Shown piece by piece: positions 33,025 through 42,186 of a DNA stretch of 64,000 nucleotides; position 1 is the stretch's first letter, and each line of letters opens with the position of its first letter. Source of the DNA: CAZWCE01 sp964632505 (lineage in GTDB: Bacteria; Planctomycetota; Planctomycetia; Pirellulales; Thermoguttaceae); NCBI GenBank assembly GCA_964632505.1, contig CAZWCE010000013.1:62001-126000 (forward strand). The letters run 5' to 3'. A program made the position numbers and the translations under genes. The notes beneath the pieces are model-generated. The model saw only the letters and a program-made list of their open reading frames with translations. It was not told the origin of the DNA and did no database searches.

Positions 33025-34440
33025 ATGAAAAACACGAAGCAGTCGCAGAAAACGGAAAGCAAGTTCACCCGACGCGAGGCCCTCGGCGCCGGGATGGCCG
33101 CGGCGGCATGCACGCTGGTTCCCCGCGCCGTGTTGGGAGGAGCGGGCTATCGTGCCCCCAGTGAAACGCCGACGGTCGCGGGCGTAGGCATCGGCGGGGT
33201 CGGACACGGGCAGATTCAAAGCTGCGCGAAGGCGGGATTCCAAGTCGTCGCGCTGTGCGATGTCGACGATCGGCTCGCTCAAAAAACGTACGATAAATTC
33301 CCCCAGGCTCGGACCTATCGGGATTTCCGGAAGATGATCCAGGAGGAGGGCGACCAGGTCGACGCCATCTACTGCGGGACGCCGGATCATACCCATGCGA
33401 TCATCTCCATGGCGGGGCTGAAGGCCGAAAAACACATGCTGACGGTCAAGCCGCTCACGCGGACGATCTGGGAGGGACGGATGCTCGCCCGCGAGGTCGA
33501 AAAGGCGGGAGTGATGACCCAAATGACCGCCTCTCCCGCGTCGACCGAGAGCGGGTGTCGCACTTGCGAGTACATCTGGGACGGCATCATCGGCGATGTC
33601 GTGGAGGTGCATATCTGGTCGAATCGTCCTCTCTGGCCGCACGGCATGACCCGACCGGAAGGCAGCGATCCGATCCCCGAGACCCTCGACTGGGACATGT
33701 GGCTCGGACCGGCCCCGAAACGTCCGTTCGTCAAAGATTGGCCGGCCGGTTCCCTGCCGTTGGAGCAGGTCAACCGCTTCAATCCGAAGCCGGCGGTCTA
33801 CCACCCCTGGAATTTCCGTGGCTGGTACGATTTCGGTACCGGAGCGCTGGGAGATATGGGCTGCCATCACTGGAACACGCCCCGTCGGGCCTTGAAACTC
33901 GGCCACCCGGAAGCGATCAGTGCCTCGTCGACGAAGATCATGGAAGAGACCTGGCCGCTCGGTTCGATCATCACCTACGAGTTCGGTCCTCGAGGAGACA
34001 TGCCGCCGGTGAAGATCGTCTGGTACGATGGCGGGCTCAAACCGCCGCGACCGGTCGAACTGGAGGAAGGCCGGGAAATGCCACGCGACGGCATCCTCTA
34101 TCAAGGAACCAAGGGGGTGATGATGGGGAGCGGATCGAGCGGCATACCGCGGTTGCTCCCGGAATCGAAAATGCAGTCTTACCGAGAGCCTCCCAAAAAA
34201 TTAGAGCGTCGAAGCGGCATTTACGGAGAATGGTTCGAAGCGGTCACCGGAGGGCCGAAACCCTCGGAGCATTGGCCCGACTGTGCGGTCCCTCTGACCG
34301 AATTGGTGCTTCTGGGTTGCATTGCGCTGCGGACGGGAACCTATCTCCAATGGGACGGCGCGAACATGCGGTTCACCAACTCCGAAGAGGCCAATCGACT
34401 CGTCAAACCGGAATATCATAACGGATGGAAACTCGTATAG
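33025..34440 (+). CDS. Tat-exported Gfo/Idh/MocA family oxidoreductase (second)
   Basis: A 471-residue paralogue of the upstream enzyme, from the Planctomycete subgroup with WIWxGxIG and W(S/T)NRPxWP motifs. The Tat signal is TRREALGAGM (Arg16-Arg17). The Rossmann motif is GVGIGGVGHGQ. The usual catalytic EKP reads VKP (141-143), so the Glu is replaced by Val. The start at 33025 has AAGGA upstream; an in-frame ATG at 32974 does not. Export with a bound nucleotide is likely; the lost Glu may change the reaction or mark a non-oxidoreductase role. Confidence 0.87.
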   Translation: MKNTKQSQKTESKFTRREALGAGMAAAACTLVPRAVLGGAGYRAPSETPTVAGVGIGGVGHGQIQSCAKAGFQVVALCDVDDRLAQKTYDKFPQARTYRDFRKMIQEEGDQVDAIYCGTPDHTHAIISMAGLKAEKHMLTVKPLTRTIWEGRMLAREVEKAGVMTQMTASPASTESGCRTCEYIWDGIIGDVVEVHIWSNRPLWPHGMTRPEGSDPIPETLDWDMWLGPAPKRPFVKDWPAGSLPLEQVNRFNPKPAVYHPWNFRGWYDFGTGALGDMGCHHWNTPRRALKLGHPEAISASSTKIMEETWPLGSIITYEFGPRGDMPPVKIVWYDGGLKPPRPVELEEGREMPRDGILYQGTKGVMMGSGSSGIPRLLPESKMQSYREPPKKLERRSGIYGEWFEAVTGGPKPSEHWPDCAVPLTELVLLGCIALRTGTYLQWDGANMRFTNSEEANRLVKPEYHNGWKLV

Positions 34441-34495
34441 AACCGCAGTTCGGTGTGCCCTCCCCTCTTCTGGATCTTCGGAAAGGAATAGAAAT

Positions 34496-37400
34496 ATGAA
34501 CTTCACAAAAAAACTCTCCATGACGGCCGTGGCGGCTATTTTCGCGGTGATCCCCCTTGCGCTCGTGCAAGACCCGGCAATGGGGGCGGATGCCGATTCG
34601 CTGCACGAGGCCGTGAATGAAAGCGGCGTCCGCGGCGGGCTGATGATTATTCTCGGGTGTCGCGATGGTCGGGAGCCCGCGACGCTCGATTCACTGAAAG
34701 CCTTCACCGTGCAGGGACTTTCACGCGATCCGGACACGGTGGCGGCCGCCCGGGCGTTTTTGCGAAAGGAAAAATTGTATGGTCCTATTTCGATCGAACG
34801 ACTCTCCGGGGATCGTTTGCCGTATGTGGATCATCTCGTGAATCTGGCGGTGGTGCGAGATCCCTCGTTCGTTTCGATGGAAGAAGTGAAGCGGGTGCTG
34901 GCACCCCACGGGGTGGCGATGATCTTCCAAGACGGGAAATGGAAGAAGCATGTCGAACCTCGCCCGGCGACCATCGACCACTGGACCCACTACCTGCACG
35001 ACGCCTCGAACAATGCGGTGGCGCATGACGAAGAGGTCGCTCCTCCGAAGCGGGCCCATTGGCTGGCGGCTCCTTACTGGGCACGAAGCCATGAGTTCAA
35101 TCCGAGCGTGAATGCCGCCGTAGCCGGAGACGGCCGACTCTTCTACACGCTCGATGAAGGCATCCCCGGCATTCCCGATACCCCGCATCATCGGTTTCCC
35201 GCCCGCTGGTCGCTCATCGCCCGCGATGCTCATAGCGGGGTCGAACTCTGGAAACGTCCCATTCCGAATTGGGGATACCGCGAGTGGAACACCGTCGGCA
35301 TGTGGAGTGCGCCCTTGACGCTTCCCAGACGACTGGTGACCGATGGAAAAAACGTCTACTTCACTTTTGGTTATGAAGCCCCCGTTTCGGTGCTCGATGC
35401 CGTCACCGGAAAAACGATCGCCGAGCTTCCCGACACAAACGGGACCGACGAGATGGTCCTTTCCGACGGGATCCTCGTGCTGGCGGTGCGCGATCATCTG
35501 AGTAAAGGAGTTCCTTGGAAGACGCCTCCCAAACGACGACGGAATCCCCATGAATTCAATATCGATCCGCCCGGCAACACCACGCTCATGGCGTTCGACA
35601 CTCAAACGAAGAAACTCCTCTGGAAGAAGCCGAAACGGAAGATCACCGTCATCACGCTCGGCGCCGCCAACGGACGGGTGACCTATTACGACGAGGCGGG
35701 ACACGTGGCTTGCCTCGATCTGGTTTCCGGCGAGGAGAAATGGACGGCTCCCTGCAAGGCACCGGGCGGCTCCCGCCATTCCGGCGGAACACTCGTTCAG
35801 TATCAAGACTTGGTGCTTTACACGAGCGCAGAGGGAACATTGGCTTTTTCCGCGGAAAATGGAAAACGGCTCTGGAAGGGACCACGAACCACCGGCCCTG
35901 GGATCTCGCATCCCGGCGACCTGTTCGTGGCCGACGGGCTCGTTTGGACCGGGACTCCGGCGGGAACTCACCGGAAAGATGATACCGGCGTCACGCGCGA
36001 GGGCCGGGATCCGTTCAGCGGGGAGGTGCGCCGCGAAATCAGCGTCCCCAAGCTGATCAGCCCACTACATCATTTTCGATGCTACCGCAGCAAAGCGACC
36101 GATCATTATCTTTTATTGCCCAAGCGCGGCGTCGAATTCCTCGACCTCCGGGGGGAGGATCACATGCGCCACGACTGGCTCCGGGCCGGTTGCCATTACG
36201 GTTTCATCCCCGCCAACGGTCTCTTGTATGTCACGCCGCACCACTGTTTCTGCTATCCCGGCGTGAAACTGAACGGCTTTCTCGCCCTGAAGGGGAACGC
36301 GAAACAACCGGAGGAGGAATCTTCGGAGAGTCGACTGGAAAAAGGCCCCGCCTTCGGCAAGATTTCTGATTCCCGGGAGATGATCGGCCTGGAAGAGGAT
36401 TGGCCCACCTATCGTCATGACGCGAAACGAACTGGACACGTTTCCACCATCGTGCCCGAGGAGATGAATATCGCGTGGGAGCGCGAAATCGGCGGAAAAC
36501 TTTCCCAGCCGGTCATCGCCCAAGGGCGCGTGTTCGTCTCGAACGTCGACGGACAGGCCATCGAAGTCTTTCATGCCGAAGACGGCCGGAAACTTTGGGA
36601 ATATATTCCGGGCGCCCGTGTCGACACGCCGCCGACGGTGATCGACGACAAGGTGATTTTCGGATGCCGCGACGGTTGGGTCTATTGCCTCACTGCTTCC
36701 GAGGGTACGCTCGTCTGGCGTTTTCAGGCCGCTTCGCAGGAGAAACGCCTCGTCTCGTTCGACCAGATCGAGTCCCCCTGGCCGGTCGCCGGAAGTGTTC
36801 TCGTGCAAAACGGCATCGCTTACGTTGCCGCCGGAAGAAGCACTTTCCTCGATGGAGGAATTCACCTCTACGGACTCGACCCCGCTTCCGGAAAGATCAT
36901 TTGCCGAAACCACATCGAGGGCCCGTGGCCGGATCCGGTGAACGAAACCGGACGCCCGTTCGATATGGAAGGATCCAAATCGGACCTTTTGGTGGGCGAT
37001 GGCGAGAACGTCTACCTCTTCCAGAAATCTTTCGACGCAAAACTCAACGAGATCGAGACGTCGCGCGCCACTCCGCTGGGAGATCGAAAAACCGGTCTGC
37101 ATTTGATGAGTACCGGGGGGTTCGTCGATTACCAGTGGTACGACCGAACCTTCTGGGTCTACAGCCAACGCTGGCCGGGATTCTATTTCACCAACGACGG
37201 ACCCAAGGCGGGGCAAATTCTCGTGTTCGACGACGAGGTGGTCTACGGATTGCACGTCTTTCGGAGACGCGACCGTCTCAGCCCGGGATTCACCCCCGGC
37301 GACGGCTACGAATTGTTCGCTGATGCCGTCGAAACCGAGCCGGCGTTGACCGGCAAATCGGCGGGACGGGAAAAAGGGCCCGGATATTCAAGACCACGAG

Positions 37401-37687
37401 AGCCGCTCTGGTCGAAAAATATCAAGCTCCGAGTCCGCGGTCTGGTGCTCGCCGGTGATCGACTCGTCATGGCGGGGCCGCCGGATATCGTTCCGGAAAA
37501 CGATCCCTACGCCGGCTTTGAAGGACGCCTGGGCTCTCGGCTCCGAGTCGTCTCGGCGAAAGACGGGGCGAAGATTTCGGAAATGGAAATGGCCAGTCCC
37601 CCCGTCTTCGACGGAATGGCGGTCGCCGGAAGCAAGGTCTTCCTGGCTACCGAGGATGGTAAACTGATCTGTCTCGTCGAAAAGTAA
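34496..37687 (+). CDS. Secreted fusion of a degenerate methyltransferase-like domain and PQQ-type beta-propeller
   Basis: A 1063-residue protein. A signal peptide (AVAAIFAVIPLALVQD, cleavage near AMG-AD) is followed by residues ~35-150 that read like a class I SAM methyltransferase: an ILGCRDG motif I (52-58), an AFTVQGLSRDP beta-2 region with no clear acidic ribose ligand, and a late EVKRVLAPHGVAM block. From ~160 onward come PWD/PQQ-type propeller blades (for example GQAIEVFHAEDGRKLWEY, YGLDPASGKII), probably two propellers. The methyltransferase part looks non-catalytic. GAAAGGAAT upstream fixes the start at 34496. It may be a carbohydrate-binding or alcohol/sugar dehydrogenase scaffold; the cofactor is unproven. 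Confidence 0.78.
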   Translation: MNFTKKLSMTAVAAIFAVIPLALVQDPAMGADADSLHEAVNESGVRGGLMIILGCRDGREPATLDSLKAFTVQGLSRDPDTVAAARAFLRKEKLYGPISIERLSGDRLPYVDHLVNLAVVRDPSFVSMEEVKRVLAPHGVAMIFQDGKWKKHVEPRPATIDHWTHYLHDASNNAVAHDEEVAPPKRAHWLAAPYWARSHEFNPSVNAAVAGDGRLFYTLDEGIPGIPDTPHHRFPARWSLIARDAHSGVELWKRPIPNWGYREWNTVGMWSAPLTLPRRLVTDGKNVYFTFGYEAPVSVLDAVTGKTIAELPDTNGTDEMVLSDGILVLAVRDHLSKGVPWKTPPKRRRNPHEFNIDPPGNTTLMAFDTQTKKLLWKKPKRKITVITLGAANGRVTYYDEAGHVACLDLVSGEEKWTAPCKAPGGSRHSGGTLVQYQDLVLYTSAEGTLAFSAENGKRLWKGPRTTGPGISHPGDLFVADGLVWTGTPAGTHRKDDTGVTREGRDPFSGEVRREISVPKLISPLHHFRCYRSKATDHYLLLPKRGVEFLDLRGEDHMRHDWLRAGCHYGFIPANGLLYVTPHHCFCYPGVKLNGFLALKGNAKQPEEESSESRLEKGPAFGKISDSREMIGLEEDWPTYRHDAKRTGHVSTIVPEEMNIAWEREIGGKLSQPVIAQGRVFVSNVDGQAIEVFHAEDGRKLWEYIPGARVDTPPTVIDDKVIFGCRDGWVYCLTASEGTLVWRFQAASQEKRLVSFDQIESPWPVAGSVLVQNGIAYVAAGRSTFLDGGIHLYGLDPASGKIICRNHIEGPWPDPVNETGRPFDMEGSKSDLLVGDGENVYLFQKSFDAKLNEIETSRATPLGDRKTGLHLMSTGGFVDYQWYDRTFWVYSQRWPGFYFTNDGPKAGQILVFDDEVVYGLHVFRRRDRLSPGFTPGDGYELFADAVETEPALTGKSAGREKGPGYSRPREPLWSKNIKLRVRGLVLAGDRLVMAGPPDIVPENDPYAGFEGRLGSRLRVVSAKDGAKISEMEMASPPVFDGMAVAGSKVFLATEDGKLICLVEK

Positions 37688-37865
37688 GAGAGTGTGAGAG
37701 ACGTCCTTGAAGAAACAATCGCGAGGGCCGAAGTCGCCGACCCGGTTTCGGTCCCCGCTTGTTCGTTTTGTTTTTTCTCACAATCGGGCCATTTCGCCCT
37801 CCGATGGAAACTCTTTTTCATGCTCCTTGTCACAGCTCCAAACCGACCCTACGCGAGGTGATACG

Positions 37866-39323
37866 ATGAAACGTCTTGTGATGATACTGGTGATCTTTTT
37901 TTCTTCGGGGGTCACTATGAACTTGTTTTCCGGCGAGATGGAAAAGTATTATCTCCCGCAGGATAACGAGAATCTTCCGAGATGGTATATTCCGCCTGAG
38001 GAAGGACCGCTGGCAGGTTCCCAGAATTTCTGGTTCGTCACCCCTCATGATGTGCTGCCCGGCCGGTTTTCCATGTCCGGTAAAATTCTGCAGGCCGATG
38101 CTTCACAGGTGTTGTACCGCCTCAATTCCATCTGGGGACATTATGAATACCGCATCACGCCGCTGGATGCCTCTGCCGCAAAAGCCCCGGAAGAGGAAAA
38201 CGAGTTGCACGATCGGCAATTGATCTCCTCACGCGATCTGTTGTTCCGGCAAATCGAGGAGGTGACGGAACGTTCTTTATTGTTCAACGGCACCGTCACG
38301 AAAATACTGCCGGAAAGCAAAGGCTTCCTGGCCGAGGTGACTTTCGCCCATGGTGAAGTGCCGATGAAGTTCGAGGTCGTGAAGATCGAAAAGGAGAAAC
38401 GGATTCCCCAGGTCCATTCCCGGCATTACGGTCCTCATTGGCAGCACACCTTTGACATCTATTATCCAGAGCCGCGACCGGAGAAGCCGCTCCCGGTTTT
38501 GATGAACATTCACGGAGGCGGTTGGGGAGCTCTCGACAAGGGAGGCTTCCAGGCCGACTCATGGAACGAAGCGGGCATTGCGGTCATCTCGATCAACTAT
38601 CGTTTCGTCTCCAATGCCGACGAGCATCCCCCGGTCTCGCCTCCGGTGGCAGCTCCCTTGTTGGATGCCGCCCGCGCCATCCAGTATCTCCGCTATCATC
38701 AGAAGGAACTCGGTCTCGATATGGATCGCCTTTGTCTCACGGGTGGAAGTGCCGGCGGCGCGAGCGATTGCTGGCTCGCATTGCACGACGATCTGGCGGA
38801 GCCGGAAAGCGACGATCCTATTGCCCGCATGTCGACCCGCGTGACGTGCATCACTCCCATGCAGGCGCAGACCTCGCTCGATCCGAAGCAGATGCGACAG
38901 TGGATCCCGAGCATCCATTACGGCGCGCACGCCTTTTTCAGCGAGTATCCGAAAGATGTCGATCGCAAGGACAAGGAAGCGGTTTTCGAGTACTGGCTTT
39001 CGAAACGGGAGGAGATTCTCCCCTGGATCCGCGAATTCTCACCCTATGAACACGCCAGCAGCGACGATCCACCGGTTTTGCATGTTTATGGAGGGCGCAA
39101 AAACACGCTCCCGGCCGAGGACGCCGGCCATGCGACGCACCATCCCAAATTCGGTGAAATGCTCCACAAAAAGCTCCGCGAATTGGGAGTGGAAAGCCAT
39201 TTCTGGGCAGACGACGTGAAGGCGGAAAATCCACGCTATCATGGCTGGCCCGGCGTCTCGATGTTCGTGAAAGACAAACTCTTAGGACCCGATTGGGAAG
39301 AGAAATCGTCTCCGAAGCCATGA
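37866..39323 (+). CDS. Secreted alpha/beta hydrolase (BD-FAE/carboxylesterase-like)
   Basis: A 485-residue exported esterase. A signal peptide (MKRLVMILVIFFSSGVTMNL) precedes a ~190-residue N-terminal extension, then the alpha/beta hydrolase core with the oxyanion HGGGW (about 216-220), nucleophile elbow GGSAGG (about 293-298) and a late Asp/His region (VLHVYGGRKNTLPAEDAGHATHH). The HGGGW/GxSxG combination is that of hormone-sensitive-lipase and feruloyl/acetyl esterases, which fits de-esterification of pectin-like material. GAGGTGAT precedes the ATG at 37866; the open frame extends upstream without a ribosome site. It ends the run of co-oriented oligosaccharide genes. Confidence 0.83.
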   Translation: MKRLVMILVIFFSSGVTMNLFSGEMEKYYLPQDNENLPRWYIPPEEGPLAGSQNFWFVTPHDVLPGRFSMSGKILQADASQVLYRLNSIWGHYEYRITPLDASAAKAPEEENELHDRQLISSRDLLFRQIEEVTERSLLFNGTVTKILPESKGFLAEVTFAHGEVPMKFEVVKIEKEKRIPQVHSRHYGPHWQHTFDIYYPEPRPEKPLPVLMNIHGGGWGALDKGGFQADSWNEAGIAVISINYRFVSNADEHPPVSPPVAAPLLDAARAIQYLRYHQKELGLDMDRLCLTGGSAGGASDCWLALHDDLAEPESDDPIARMSTRVTCITPMQAQTSLDPKQMRQWIPSIHYGAHAFFSEYPKDVDRKDKEAVFEYWLSKREEILPWIREFSPYEHASSDDPPVLHVYGGRKNTLPAEDAGHATHHPKFGEMLHKKLRELGVESHFWADDVKAENPRYHGWPGVSMFVKDKLLGPDWEEKSSPKP

Positions 39324-39428
39324 CTCTTCTTCCGTGAAGGCACCCAAAACAAAGAAGCTCAACGTCCGAAAGCAACCATCCCCAAAATGAAATTGCTTTG
39401 GCCGGATGCCGGACTGCCCGAAGCGTTC

Positions 39429-39457
39429 TTTTCACCGCGACCCGGCGATGTTATAAT
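39429..39457 (+). promoter_or_regulatory. Sigma70-type promoter of the DUF6485 gene
   Basis: TTTTCA (39429-39434; 4 of 6) and a perfect TATAAT (39452-39457) with a 17-nt spacer, about 63 nt upstream of the ATG. Confidence 0.55.
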
Positions 39458-39520
39458 GACGAATGCCGGCCGCTTGAATCGCTGCATATTTCACACCAGA
39501 TGATTTTGAAGGAGTGACCG

Positions 39521-39724
39521 ATGGAATGCAAAAAAGACCAAAATCTCGCCAATTGCAGTTGTAGCTACATGGGGTGTCATCGTCGTGGGGTTTGCTGTGA
39601 TTGCGTGGCCTACCATCTCAAATCGCGGCAGGTGCCCGGCTGCTTTTTTCCTGCCGACGCGGAGAAGACCTACGATCGCTCGTTCGAGCATTTCGCCCGA
39701 CTTGTGAACGACGGCTCGGCCTGA
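39521..39724 (+). CDS. DUF6485 family small cysteine-rich protein
   Basis: A 67-residue protein with cysteines in the pattern C-x8-C-x-C-x4-C-x4-CC-x-C and a later CFFP, followed by AEKTYDRSFEHF. This matches the small DUF6485 family, probably a metal-binding (zinc or iron-sulfur) cytoplasmic protein of unknown role. TGAAGGAG precedes the ATG and it has its own promoter. It is one of the few short genes here that can be trusted. Confidence 0.8.
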   Translation: MECKKDQNLANCSCSYMGCHRRGVCCDCVAYHLKSRQVPGCFFPADAEKTYDRSFEHFARLVNDGSA

Positions 39725-39821
39725 TTCGATTCGTGAAAGATCACGATTCGACGCGAAACGTGCCGTTTTCACCTACTCCCGGTAATACCATTTTTCCTTG
39801 ATTTCTGAAGGAGATATTCCC

Positions 39822-41330
39822 ATGCCCTCGTGCAACCCCGGTGGAGGCTCCATCGACCAACCGATCCGGATCGCCTTTTTTTGTGTCCTGGGAGCGATTC
39901 TCTTCCCGATCCCCTCGCAGGCGAACGATGCCGCCGATCCCCCCCGTTCGAGGCCGAATATCGTCTTCCTTTTAATCGACGACATGGGATGGCCCGACGT
40001 TGCCTGTTACGGCCATCCGTTTCACGAAACGCCGGAGATCGATCGACTCCGGCAGCAGGGCATGAAATTCACCGACTTTTACGCAGGCACCCCGGTTTGC
40101 AGTTCCACGCGGGCAACCATCCAGTCGGGGCAAGCGGCGGCACGAGTCGGCATCACCGATTTTATCCCCGGTCACTGGCGACCGTTTGAAAAGCTCGTGG
40201 TGCCTCCGATCGAGCATCACCTCCCCCGCGATTTGGAAACTCCCGGCGAAGTCCTCCAAAAAGCGGGCTACGCGACCGGCCACTTCGGAAAGTGGCATCT
40301 TGGCTCGCCCGGCCCCGAGGGACATGGTTATCAAATGACCGCCCAAACGATCGACAAGGCGGCTTTCCAGAAGTGGCGCGACCGGAAGCAACCCGGACCG
40401 AAGCGGATCGATCTCTTGACCGATCAGACCCTTTGGTTCATTCACCAAAGCCGGGAACGGCCTTTTTTCGTAACGCTCTCCCATCATGCCGTGCACATTC
40501 CGGTGGAAGCAAATCCCGAAACGGTGGAGAAATATCGAAAGAAAGAAAAACCGGAAGAAGGCGTCAACCATATCGAATACGCCGCGATGATCGAGGATTT
40601 GGATCGATCGATCGGCCGCATCATGGACTCTTTGAAAGAGTGGGGGCTTTTTGAGGATACGGTGGTCATCTTCACGTCCGACAATGGCGGGCTTCGAAAA
40701 ATCTATACCGGGGTGGGTGAGGTCATCACGACGAATAATCCCCTTCGCGATGAGAAGGGGACGCTCTACGAGGGCGGCATCCGCGTTCCGATGATCGTCC
40801 GTTGGCCGGGGGTGATTTCTGCAGGATCGTTGTGCGATGAACCGGCCACGACGGTCGATCTGCTCCCGACTTTTTGCGAGATCGCTGGGGCGCCGCGACC
40901 CGATCAACCGATCGACGGGACGAGCCTCGTTCCGCTGTTTCGAAATCAGAATGCGGAACTTGAACGTGAAGCGATCTATTTCCACTACCCCCATTATCAC
41001 CACTCACGACCCGCCGGGGCCATTCGCATGGGCGAGTACAAGCTCATCGAGTTCTTCGATGACACGCCGGCCGAGCTGTACCACCTGGAAAAGGATATCT
41101 CCGAGTCGCAAAACCTGGCCTCGGAAATGCCGGAACGGGTTGAGAAGATGCGCCATAAGCTTGCCCAGTGGCGCGACGACGTGGGGGCACGCATGCCGAC
41201 GAAGAATCCGAAGTACGATCCCGAGCGGGCCGACCAGTGGTGGAGTCGCCGTTCGAAGAAGAGAATCGATGTCGAGGCGATGGCCAAGCGGTACGCCACT
41301 CGCAAGAAAGAAAAAGACACCGACGATTAA
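39822..41330 (+). CDS. Secreted sulfatase (arylsulfatase, S1 family)
   Basis: A 502-residue exported sulfatase with a signal peptide ending near PSQA. The metal site begins RPNIVFLLIDDMG. The formylglycine motif reads CSSTR starting at Cys93, followed by ATIQSG; the common form is CxPxR, so the Pro is Ser here. GKWHLG and IFTSDNGG supply further metal and sulfate ligands. It probably desulfates a sulfated polysaccharide. No formylglycine-generating enzyme is in the window. GAAGGAG sets the start at 39822. It follows the DUF6485 gene by 97 nt. Confidence 0.92.
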   Translation: MPSCNPGGGSIDQPIRIAFFCVLGAILFPIPSQANDAADPPRSRPNIVFLLIDDMGWPDVACYGHPFHETPEIDRLRQQGMKFTDFYAGTPVCSSTRATIQSGQAAARVGITDFIPGHWRPFEKLVVPPIEHHLPRDLETPGEVLQKAGYATGHFGKWHLGSPGPEGHGYQMTAQTIDKAAFQKWRDRKQPGPKRIDLLTDQTLWFIHQSRERPFFVTLSHHAVHIPVEANPETVEKYRKKEKPEEGVNHIEYAAMIEDLDRSIGRIMDSLKEWGLFEDTVVIFTSDNGGLRKIYTGVGEVITTNNPLRDEKGTLYEGGIRVPMIVRWPGVISAGSLCDEPATTVDLLPTFCEIAGAPRPDQPIDGTSLVPLFRNQNAELEREAIYFHYPHYHHSRPAGAIRMGEYKLIEFFDDTPAELYHLEKDISESQNLASEMPERVEKMRHKLAQWRDDVGARMPTKNPKYDPERADQWWSRRSKKRIDVEAMAKRYATRKKEKDTDD

Positions 41331-41369
41331 CGTTCGTGCGAGTTTGGCGGGGGAATTGAGAAGTCACTC

Positions 41370-42170
41370 ATGGCCGTTTTACCGTTGCGCATCCAACATT
41401 TGTGGCGATCGTTTTTCTCGGCGGGTGCCTGGGAACTCGGGAAACAGTCGCTGTTGGATTTCGTGTTTCCGCCACGTTGCCATCTATGCGACGAGCCGTT
41501 TCCGAATGAAGTTCCCGCCTCGATGCTATGCGAGGCATGTCGCCACCTGCTTTCTCCCAAGTCGATCCGGTGCTGCTCTTTCTGCGGAGCCGAGGTGGCG
41601 AAGGATTTGCCGGTGGGAACGCGTTGCGGCGCATGCCGGGGGGAGACGTTCCACTTCCAGGCCGTGACGTCACTCGGGGCGTATCGGGGGTCCTTGCGGA
41701 ACGTCGTTTTGGCGATGAAACGGCAATCCTCGGGAATTCTAGCCTTTTCAATGGCCACCTTCCTATGGGAGCGAAACCAAGCGGCGTTTGCAGAATTCAA
41801 TCCCGATTTGATCCTTCCGGTTCCGATGCACCGGTGGCGTCGACTTCGTCGTGGCGTCAATCCGGCCGATGCGCTCGCCGAACGTCTCGCCCGATTGCTC
41901 GAAAAACCTGGTGTCTCCGGCGGTCTCATTCGCTGCCGTCCCACGGCTCCGCAGACTCGACTGACTCCCCCGCAGCGACGCCGCAACGTACGACATGCCT
42001 TCCGCCTCGCCCGGAAGCCGCACTACTTCGAAGGGAAAAGAATTTTGCTGGTCGACGACGTCTTGACCACCGGCGCCACCTGCAACGAAATCGCCGCCAC
42101 TTTGCTTCATTCCGGGGTCGCGGAGGTGCGGGTGGTGGTGCTCGCCAGAGCAACCGGCCAACGAAAATAG
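41370..42170 (+). CDS. ComF family phosphoribosyltransferase-like protein
   Basis: A 266-residue protein with an N-terminal double zinc ribbon (CHLC at 37-40, CEAC at about 54-57, then CSFC and CGAC) and a C-terminal type I phosphoribosyltransferase domain with the PRPP loop LLVDDVLTTGAT (about 229-240). ComF/GntX proteins occur in DNA-uptake systems, but most homologues have no known substrate. There is no signal peptide, so it is cytoplasmic. The stop lies 16 nt from the stop of the convergent lipoprotein gene. The ribosome site is weak. Confidence 0.9.
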   Translation: MAVLPLRIQHLWRSFFSAGAWELGKQSLLDFVFPPRCHLCDEPFPNEVPASMLCEACRHLLSPKSIRCCSFCGAEVAKDLPVGTRCGACRGETFHFQAVTSLGAYRGSLRNVVLAMKRQSSGILAFSMATFLWERNQAAFAEFNPDLILPVPMHRWRRLRRGVNPADALAERLARLLEKPGVSGGLIRCRPTAPQTRLTPPQRRRNVRHAFRLARKPHYFEGKRILLVDDVLTTGATCNEIAATLLHSGVAEVRVVVLARATGQRK

Positions 42171-42186
42171 AGGAAAAACGGTTGAT

